A stretch of DNA of 7,057 nucleotides from JBBRFH01 sp038224615 (GTDB lineage: Bacteria; Planctomycetota; Phycisphaerae; Tepidisphaerales; Tepidisphaeraceae): positions 1-7,057 of the forward strand of contig JBBRFH010000180.1 in assembly GCA_038224615.1 (NCBI GenBank), read 5' to 3'. Below the pieces are notes generated by a model that was given only the letters and a program-made list of their open reading frames with translations, was not told the DNA's origin and did not search any database. Positions 1 to 4,147 of this stretch are shown here, piece by piece; the stretch's first letter is position 1; every line of letters begins with the position of its first letter. The translations under genes were made by a program, and so were the position numbers.

Positions 1-318
1 GTATTCCAGAAACGGCTGGAAGTGCTGGATGGCCGCGTTGTTGATGAGAATGTCGACGCCGCCGATCTGGTCGACCGTCTGCCGCACCAGTTGCTCGGGA
101 AGGGAAAGGTCGCTGATGTCGCCGCCGAGTGCGATCGCGCGTCCGCCGGCGGCGTTGATGGCGTCGGCCTCGGCCTGGGCGACGTCGACGTCAATGTCCT
201 GGATCGCCACGCTCACCCCCGAGGCGACGAGCACCTTCGCCATCGCCAGCCCGATGCCGCGGCCGGCGCCGGTAATCAGCGCGGTGCGCCCCTGAACAGA
301 AAAATCTGGCAACTCCAT
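1..318 (-). CDS. Short-chain dehydrogenase/reductase (SDR), N-terminal part, cut by window edge
   Basis: Read on the minus strand from ATG at 318-316, this gives 106 residues with no stop before the edge. Residues 13-23 carry the Rossmann dinucleotide motif (LITGAGRGIG, TGxxxGIG type). GGDISD (65-70) is the usual acidic patch after beta-3, and LINNAA (91-96) is the NNAG-type motif. Asp41 at the end of beta-2 suggests a preference for NAD(H) over NADP(H). This is the classical SDR pattern; the active-site YxxxK and substrate-specific parts lie outside the window, so the substrate cannot be named. An in-frame GTG at 348-346 is possible, but the ATG sits the usual dozen residues before the Gly motif. 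No clear Shine-Dalgarno was seen. It follows bioD on the same strand, separated by the 7-mer repeat. Confidence 0.87.
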   Translation of the reverse strand, partial: MELPDFSVQGRTALITGAGRGIGLAMAKVLVASGVSVAIQDIDVDVAQAEADAINAAGGRAIALGGDISDLSLPEQLVRQTVDQIGGVDILINNAAIQHFQPFLEY

Positions 319-360
319 CGGCCGAATCGTAGGGATCGCGGCGCGCACTTCAATACGACG

Positions 361-435
361 AGTCGATAGTCGATAGTCGATAGTCGATCGCCACGCGTCT
401 TCCACTATCGACTATCGACTTTCTGACTATCGACT
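361..435. repeat. 7-mer tandem repeat forming a 17-bp hairpin
   Basis: Four direct copies of AGTCGAT occupy 361-388. Three copies of the reverse complement ATCGACT occur at 407-413, 414-420 and 429-435. Positions 368-384 and 404-420 are perfect 17-nt inverted repeats around a 19-nt loop, so either strand can form a strong stem. It lies downstream of bioD on the minus strand, and the bioD stop codon (429-427) falls inside it. There is no T-run after the stem, so it is not a canonical intrinsic terminator, although the stem could stabilise or end the bioD transcript. It is probably a dispersed REP/MITE-like element. Confidence 0.87.
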
Positions 436-1164
436 GGTCTTCCCCCGCGCCAGCGCCACCCAATCCACCTGCCCGATCGCCGACATCACGCCCGGCGGAA
501 CGTGCGGCGGATCGATCCGCTCATCGGGCACCAGGCACAGCACCGGCACCTTGCCGATCCGCTCGATCTCGCGATGGCTCGTCTCCTCGGCGATGCCGAC
601 GAGGTCGGTCGGGTAGCGATTGATGACCACGCCCGCAACCGTGATGCCTGCCGCGCTTAGCGATTCGACCGTCAGCAGCGTGTGGTTGACCGTCCCCAGA
701 CTCGCCCGGGCGACGACGACGGCGGGAATGTTCAGAGCGTGGATGACGTCGCGGACCAATGTTCGGTCATCAAACGGCACCAGCACGCCGCCGGCACCTT
801 CGACGATCATGACGTCCGCGCCCGGCGACATCAGGTCGATCGACCGCTGCACGGCCGGCCAATCCATCGGCTTGCCCGCGCGCCTGGCTGCCACCCCGGG
901 CGCGAGCGGTTCTGCGAAGCAGTTGGGACAGATCAAATCCAGCGGATGGTGTGTCTCGCTGGCGGCGGCCAGCAGTTCGGCGTCCTCGCTCACCAGCCCC
1001 TCGCGCCGGTGCGGACACCCGCTGGCCGCGGGCTTCAGCACCGCGACCGTCTGCCCGCGTTTGAAGAACCACCGCGCAATCGCCTCCGCGACCAGCGTCT
1101 TGCCGACGCCGGTGTCGGTGGCGGTGATGAACAGGCCGGGAATCGAAAGGGGATGGAGCACCAC
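427..1164 (-). CDS. bioD: ATP-dependent dethiobiotin synthetase BioD
   Basis: BioD closes the ureido ring of 7,8-diaminopelargonate with CO2 and ATP to give dethiobiotin, the penultimate step of biotin synthesis, in the cytosol. From GTG at 1164 the product is 245 aa, close to the usual 220-240. Visible motifs are the P-loop TATDTGVGKT (14-23), KPAASG (44-49, the substrate-binding KPxxSG), FAEPLAPGVAAR (83-94), VEGAGG (121-126, the acidic Mg/ATP segment), and ARASLGTVNHTLLTVE (152-167). The first P-loop glycine of E. coli BioD is alanine here (Ala15). CPNC precedes FAEP where E. coli has NPYT. The frame is open back to an ATG at 1353, but that extension is largely dispersed-repeat sequence with no homology, so GTG 1164 (or the adjacent GTG 1161) is preferred; no convincing ribosome site decides it. 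The last codons and TAG stop lie in the 7-mer repeat. Confidence 0.93.
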   Translation of the reverse strand: MVLHPLSIPGLFITATDTGVGKTLVAEAIARWFFKRGQTVAVLKPAASGCPHRREGLVSEDAELLAAASETHHPLDLICPNCFAEPLAPGVAARRAGKPMDWPAVQRSIDLMSPGADVMIVEGAGGVLVPFDDRTLVRDVIHALNIPAVVVARASLGTVNHTLLTVESLSAAGITVAGVVINRYPTDLVGIAEETSHREIERIGKVPVLCLVPDERIDPPHVPPGVMSAIGQVDWVALARGKTSR

Positions 1165-1224
1165 TTGCCGCAGATGGTACGCCCGACCGCCACCGCTACT
1201 CAAGCCGCCGCGCTTCGCCGCCAA

Positions 1225-1309
1225 GCCTCCGTGCCTTCGTGCCTCCGCTTGAACCTCAAAGGCACCAATCCTAAATGCAATCCACGAATCTGCACGAATC
1301 GACACGAAT
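1225..1309. repeat. Dispersed-repeat-like sequence upstream of bioD with 10-bp CACGAAT units
   Basis: CACGAAT occurs three times at an exact 10-nt spacing (within 1283-1309). Just before it, GCCTCCGTGCC and CGTGCCTCCG at 1225-1247 repeat each other. This resembles intergenic dispersed elements found in many Planctomycetota and Verrucomicrobiota genomes (recalled, not searched). It lies in the 5' region of bioD, and its presence argues against the longer bioD start at 1353. No protein motif is seen on either strand. Confidence 0.5.
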
Positions 1310-1453
1310 GAAGCAATGAATGCAGCGTGGCCACCGGCGAGCGATGCCGGCATCGTTCATCGGCATCGCATTGCGAACGCGGCGGGTCGGATTGCAGGGA
1401 AACGGGTCCGCCACTTACCGTTGTCGGAGCCACCGGTTAATGTCGCCACACCG

Positions 1454-1720
1454 ATGGCCAAAAAACGCAGTACGAAGTCCGCGCCAGACACAGATTCGAC
1501 CGCCGCCCACCCGTCGTGCTCCCCGGCCAAGTCACAGGACGTCGCGGCTTCGACCCCCGGCGGTGTCATGAACTTCATTCTGACCCACGGCGGGCGAACG
1601 TCGGCCCAGCCGGTGCGCGAACGAACCCGCCACGCCAAACCGCGTTCGACCCCGGCCAACGGCAGCGCAAAGCCCGCGCCCCTGCGGTTTATCGACCGGT
1701 TCTGCGCGTTGTCATCCTGA
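1454..1720 (+). CDS. Doubtful small basic protein, hypothetical
   Basis: ATG at 1454 opens 88 codons. The product starts MAKKRSTKSAP and is rich in Lys, Arg, Ser, Thr, Ala and Pro, with one short hydrophobic patch (GGVMNFIL). The third codon positions are mostly G or C, as expected for a coding frame here. No domain is recognised and no Shine-Dalgarno is visible. The frame is open upstream to ATG 1316, but MAKKR is the more natural start. The final codons (LSS, stop TGA 1718-1720) are supplied by the left arm of the inverted repeat at 1709. It is divergent from bioD. It may be a real low-complexity protein, a truncated gene, or chance in GC-rich DNA. Confidence 0.3.
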   Translation: MAKKRSTKSAPDTDSTAAHPSCSPAKSQDVAASTPGGVMNFILTHGGRTSAQPVRERTRHAKPRSTPANGSAKPAPLRFIDRFCALSS

Positions 1721-1799
1721 GGTACTCCGAAGGATCTGCTCGCCACGTAAAGGCCCATGACGGTGCCAGTAGATCCTTCGGAGTACCTCAGGATGACAA
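1709..1799. repeat. Perfect 29-bp inverted repeat, MITE/REP-like
   Basis: Arm 1709-1737 (TTGTCATCCTGAGGTACTCC and on) is the exact reverse complement of arm 1771-1799, with a 33-nt loop between. A third copy with one mismatch lies alone at 3476-3503. The element sits between the small plus ORF ending at 1720 and the HNH gene ending at 1838, so it occupies a convergent gene end. The stem would be very stable in RNA, but no T-run follows it in either direction. The length and palindromic form fit a non-autonomous palindromic element, perhaps moved by a REP-associated tyrosine transposase (inference); no transposase is in the window. Confidence 0.92.
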
Positions 1800-1837
1800 A
1801 AGGGCGCATTGGGCGATAAGCGCGATTGAAATCGGCT

Positions 1838-2650
1838 CTAATTCGCGAAGACAGTGTCGCGGTGGTAAGTGAGGAACGCTGCATCGGGTTCCGCAACCTT
1901 GCCGGGAAGTCGAATCGGTTGCCCCGCAAAAGGCAGGAAGTTTTGTTCTAGTGCCGATTGCGGAAAGTAGCTGCGGAGCTTTCCGCTCAGAACTACGCAC
2001 AGATTCTGATCGACGGTGATCAATCCTGCGTCGAACGCCGCATCGTGGAGGCTGGAGAGGCAACGGCCATTGCGCGGATTGAGCCGGTCATCCGGAAAAT
2101 CGCTCCAAGGCTTAATGTGGCTAGCAACAAGCAGGCGAGGTGCGTTGATCCGACTGATGCAGCAACTCACGCCGTACGCACTGAGTATGGATTGCCGGAA
2201 GAACTGCTGTCCTCGCCGTACGCGAACCGTCGCGATGGTCTCCGTTGCTCCCGTTGGTGCGATTATCGCTCGGCTGCGTTCAATGCGCACCCGATCGCGG
2301 CCGAGGAAATCAAGCTCTTGCGTGTCGTCGGTTGTGAACAGGTCGTGCAAGAGCTGTTCGCTCTCTGGGCCAAGGGTTGCCGGATTACTTTGGAACTCCG
2401 TCCACATTTCCTGATCTTGATTCGTCGCGCCCACTAGTCCGCGAATGCCCCGAGCGCGCTGCACAGGATCAAGCGATGCGAAGTTGCTCAATTTCATTGC
2501 CAGACTGCTTGGCGTTCGCCCCATCTTCTGTGCAACATCAATGATGAGCGGATTCCGATGGTCGAGTTGGCCAAACGGCAACTTGCAGTAAAGGTTGAGC
2601 GCGATGAGGAAGTGCTCTCGTGTCCATTGAACGCCAGCGGCTTTTGCCAT
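1838..2650 (-). CDS. HNH endonuclease (HNH_2-type), putative restriction-like nuclease
   Basis: The product is 270 aa. Residues 9-75 (WTREHFLIALNLYCKLPFG, then GRTPSSLAMKLSNFASLDP) form the helical N-terminal region typical of stand-alone HNH proteins annotated as putative restriction endonucleases; GRTPSSLAMKL looks like a DNA-binding helix. The nuclease core is residues 150-212: a Cys pair (163-164), LLVASHIKPW with His178, the NPRNG segment (191-195), and SLHDAAFDAGLIT with His202. This ASHI...NG.CL..LHD.AFD pattern matches HNH_2 (PF13391). Likely role: metal-dependent DNA cleavage, possibly defence; no partner methyltransferase is in the window. The start at 2650 is the first Met, 45 bp from the divergent start at 2696, with no clear Shine-Dalgarno. 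By eye its base composition is less GC-rich than bioA or recG, suggesting acquisition. Confidence 0.87.
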   Translation of the reverse strand: MAKAAGVQWTREHFLIALNLYCKLPFGQLDHRNPLIIDVAQKMGRTPSSLAMKLSNFASLDPVQRARGIRGLVGATNQDQEMWTEFQSNPATLGPESEQLLHDLFTTDDTQELDFLGRDRVRIERSRAIIAPTGATETIATVRVRRGQQFFRQSILSAYGVSCCISRINAPRLLVASHIKPWSDFPDDRLNPRNGRCLSSLHDAAFDAGLITVDQNLCVVLSGKLRSYFPQSALEQNFLPFAGQPIRLPGKVAEPDAAFLTYHRDTVFAN

Positions 2651-2658
2651 GACGCGAG

Positions 2659-2687
2659 TTTAGCAGATCGATTGGCCAAGATAAGAT
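2659..2687 (+). promoter_or_regulatory. Candidate weak sigma70-like promoter in the HNH/2696 divergent gap
   Basis: TTTAGC (2659-2664) and TAAGAT (2682-2687) are spaced by 17 nt and face the gene starting at 2696. Matches to consensus are 3/6 and 4/6. Transcription would begin about 1-3 nt before the ATG, giving a leaderless or nearly leaderless message. The 45-bp gap must also hold the start region of the HNH gene on the other strand. Confidence 0.22.
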
Positions 2688-2695
2688 GCGGGCAT

Positions 2696-2986
2696 ATGGA
2701 AACGACCACCGCCGCCTACTGCATCTACATCGACACTGTCGCCGAAGGGACCGTTCCCTCTGTCCGCGATGCCAATGACTTGCCGTGCGTGTTCGCGATG
2801 CGACTGGAGGCGGAGCGCGAGATCGCGGACAACATGATGACGCGCCTTCGAGAGTTCATGGACGGTGACCGAGACTTCGAGGACGCAATGACGGTTGAGG
2901 AATACATCGTGGAGGTCGACGTATTGCCGGACGGTTCAATCGTCGATGAGCACGACAATCATTTCGGATCCAGACGGATCGCGTGA
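2696..2986 (+). CDS. Small acidic hypothetical protein
   Basis: The product is 96 aa and strongly acidic. It starts METTTAAYCIYIDTVAEG, with a central helix-like segment (RLEAEREIADNMMTRLREF, 36-54) followed by DGDRDFEDAMTVEEYIVEV (56-74) and a DG-turn DVLPDGSIVDEHDNHFG (75-91). No family name is assigned. It looks like a compact alpha/beta cytosolic protein without signal peptide or membrane segment. ATG 2696 is chosen because an in-frame extension to 2558 would overlap the divergent HNH gene head-on. The next small gene starts 28 bp downstream on the same strand, so the two may be co-transcribed. Function unknown; a partner role to the HNH protein (for example an inhibitor) is speculation from position and acidity only. 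Confidence 0.68.
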   Translation: METTTAAYCIYIDTVAEGTVPSVRDANDLPCVFAMRLEAEREIADNMMTRLREFMDGDRDFEDAMTVEEYIVEVDVLPDGSIVDEHDNHFGSRRIA

Positions 2987-3014
2987 TGACTGACCGCCGC
3001 CGACCGGGAACGTT

Positions 3015-3233
3015 ATGACTCGATATTTCATCGTGAGGATCGATAGCTTTGAGGGGCAGGATGCGTACCTGCGTTGTGGGGCCGCGGATCAAGATTTTCT
3101 CTTCGCAGTTCTCGCAATCGACGCTGAAGGCCGCGCAGAGTTCATTGACTCCGGCTACCGCTCGTACGAAGAGGCGGCTGCTAGTTGGCCAGATGCTGAC
3201 GCGGGGGCGCGTGCTCCGCATGTGGGAACATGA
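3015..3233 (+). CDS. Small hypothetical protein
   Basis: The product is 72 aa. It begins MTRYFIVRIDSFEGQDAYLRC, followed by a beta-rich middle (FLFAVLAIDAEGRAEFIDSGY) and SYEEAAASWPDA (54-65). The IDAEG...EFIDSGYRSYEEAAASWP pattern reads like a genuine folded domain: strand, turn, strand, helix. GGGAA at 3006-3010 is a passable ribosome site for the ATG at 3015. It follows the 96-aa gene by 28 bp, and both open with a short strand containing ID. The C-terminus (DAGARAPHVGT) is Ala/Gly/Pro-rich and may be unstructured. An overlapping frame from 3049 stays open to 3300, so a frameshift near the end cannot be excluded. No function is recognised. Confidence 0.52.
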   Translation: MTRYFIVRIDSFEGQDAYLRCGAADQDFLFAVLAIDAEGRAEFIDSGYRSYEEAAASWPDADAGARAPHVGT

Positions 3234-3475
3234 GTTCGCGTGGCGAAACGAAACGCGGCTGATCGCGCGTGTCGAACGTGCTTTGCGACCCCATGAATAG
3301 AGGCGGGCATGAACGCTCTTGTCCGACGCGCGCCCTGTGGTTGCTGTCCGGCCACGGCGCATCGCGACTGAGGGATGGTGATTCCGCCCGCAGGGTGGGC
3401 GCGATGTAGGCGGCGCAAGGCGTGTCGACAGCCGGCCGGGACGCGTCGGCGGACCGCGGCGTGGCGGGGGCGAGG

Positions 3476-3503
3476 AGATCCTTCGGGGTACCTCAGGATG
3501 ACA
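3476..3503. repeat. Solitary copy of the 28-nt inverted-repeat arm
   Basis: AGATCCTTCGGGGTACCTCA and the following GGATGACA match 1771-1798 at 27 of 28 positions (G for A at 3487). The orientation is the same as the right arm of the 1709-1799 element, and no complementary arm is nearby. The two like-oriented copies bracket the HNH gene and both small ORFs. Confidence 0.88.
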
Positions 3504-3523
3504 GAGTTGCGCGGGCGAGGCGT

Positions 3524-3563
3524 GGGCGGGAGGCGGGGGCGGGAGGCGGGAGGCGGGGGCGGG
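3524..3563 (+). repeat. G-run tract with quadruplex-forming potential
   Basis: Seven runs of three or more G occur in 40 nt (3524-3526, 3528-3530, 3535-3539, 3541-3543, 3548-3550, 3555-3559, 3561-3563), separated by 1-4 nt. The 13-mer AGGCGGGGGCGGG is present twice (3531-3543, 3551-3563), 20 nt apart. This satisfies the usual G-quadruplex pattern several times over. It begins 3 nt beyond the stop codon of the minus-strand lipoprotein gene, so the G-rich strand is the template strand for any read-through transcript. Confidence 0.7.
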
Positions 3564-3565
3564 AA

Positions 3566-4147
3566 TCATTTTTCCAGTTCGCCGATGGCGAGGACGCCCA
3601 TGCGGTTGGCGCCGGGGCGGGCGGTGGTGGGGTTGCCGGAGTTGTCGCTGGGCATGCGGTAGTGGCCGTCGATGACGAGGTTTTCGGTCTTGTCGAAGCG
3701 GGCGAGCAGGATTTGCCCCGCGACGTCGGCGGGGCCGTTGTCGCCGTGGCGGGCGCGGACGACGCCGTCGGGGGTGATGGTGATCAGGTTGGCATCGCCG
3801 ACGATAATCGGCGGGTAGAGACGATAGCCGTCCTCGTTGACGAGTTCGCCATTAGTGGACACCGACATCGCGCCGCGGCGGGTGAAGAGGAAGCCGCTGG
3901 TGGTCTGGATCTGCACGATGAAATAGCCATCGCCGATGATCGCCAGATCGAGTGAACGCTCGGTTTTATTACGGGACCGGGGGGTGTCGATGAACGGGTT
4001 GCCGGTTTTGGGCGGGTTGTAGCAGCCGCCGGCGAGCAGGCAGCAGACGAACAGCAGCGGGAGGGAATGCCGAATGACGAATGCCGAATGACGAATGAAA
4101 TGCCGCACTGGACGCGCGACGCTGGGCACTGGACATTCGACACGCAT
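3566..4147 (-). CDS. Lipoprotein with a flagellar FlgE/F/G-type beta domain
   Basis: The product is 193 aa. Residues 29-42 (LPLLFVCCLLAGGC) form a hydrophobic signal core ending in a lipobox, so Cys42 would be lipidated and the protein exported and membrane-anchored. Residues 66-192 resemble the central domain of flagellar rod/hook proteins: LDLAIIGDGYFIVQ (compare LDVAINGDGFF of FlgG), FTRRGAMSVSTNGELVNEDGYRL, then TITPDGVV and GQILLARFD. The N-terminal ANNLANVST helix and the C-terminal coiled-coil helix of true rod proteins are absent; the protein stops at GELEK, where FlgG continues into that helix. It is therefore not a standard FlgG. ATG 4147 overlaps the bioA stop as TGATG, implying translational coupling. 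The n-region (1-28) is repeat-derived and unusually long. Alternative: an unrelated beta domain, but the motif match is good. Confidence 0.75.
   Translation of the reverse strand: MRVECPVPSVARPVRHFIRHSAFVIRHSLPLLFVCCLLAGGCYNPPKTGNPFIDTPRSRNKTERSLDLAIIGDGYFIVQIQTTSGFLFTRRGAMSVSTNGELVNEDGYRLYPPIIVGDANLITITPDGVVRARHGDNGPADVAGQILLARFDKTENLVIDGHYRMPSDNSGNPTTARPGANRMGVLAIGELEK
4066..4140. repeat. Dispersed repeat with 14-mer tandem units at the bioA/lipoprotein junction
   Basis: GCCGAATGACGAAT is present twice in tandem (4069-4082, 4083-4096), followed by CACTGGAC at 4106-4113 and 4127-4134 (21-nt period). The 14-mer family recurs inside bioA at 5005-5030 in the opposite orientation. Read on the minus strand it encodes the n-region of the lipoprotein (residues about 3-28, including HFIRHSAFVIRHS). 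It begins 9 nt beyond the bioA stop codon. Confidence 0.75.

Larger units (their letters stand above)
3234..3565. other. Gene-poor stretch with repeat arm and G-run tract
   Basis: No convincing gene is seen on either strand. Open frames here (for example 3375-3662 plus and 2856-3569 minus) are low-complexity Arg/Gly/Pro/Ala translations without motifs. The stretch holds the solitary 28-nt repeat copy (3476-3503) and the G-run tract (3524-3563), listed separately. The rest (3234-3475) shows no recognised signal. Confidence 0.6.

Noticed and set aside
361..435. CRISPR array
   Set aside because: The units are 7 nt with no unique spacers and occur in both orientations; this is a tandem palindrome.
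620..1252. Plus-strand open frames of about 210 codons over bioD
   Set aside because: They are shadows of bioD: low-complexity Ala/Arg/Thr/Pro translation with no motifs.
1165..1353. N-terminal extension of bioD to ATG 1353
   Set aside because: The extra 63 residues come largely from dispersed-repeat DNA (CACGAAT units and GCCTCCGTGCC) and lie outside the normal BioD fold and length.
1709..1799. Rho-independent terminator
   Set aside because: The stem is perfect, but the loop is 33 nt and no T-run follows on either strand.
1357..1929. Minus-strand 190-codon open frame
   Set aside because: It runs through both arms of the 29-bp palindrome and overlaps the HNH gene end; the translation contains repeat-derived strings and no domain.
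2856..3569. Minus-strand 237-codon open frame
   Set aside because: It is antisense to both small ORFs and translates the G-run tract as Pro/Ala/Arg runs; no recognisable domain.
3422..3955. Plus-strand Gly/Ala/Val/Asp-rich open frame
   Set aside because: It is antisense to the lipoprotein gene and crosses the repeat arm and G tract; composition-driven.
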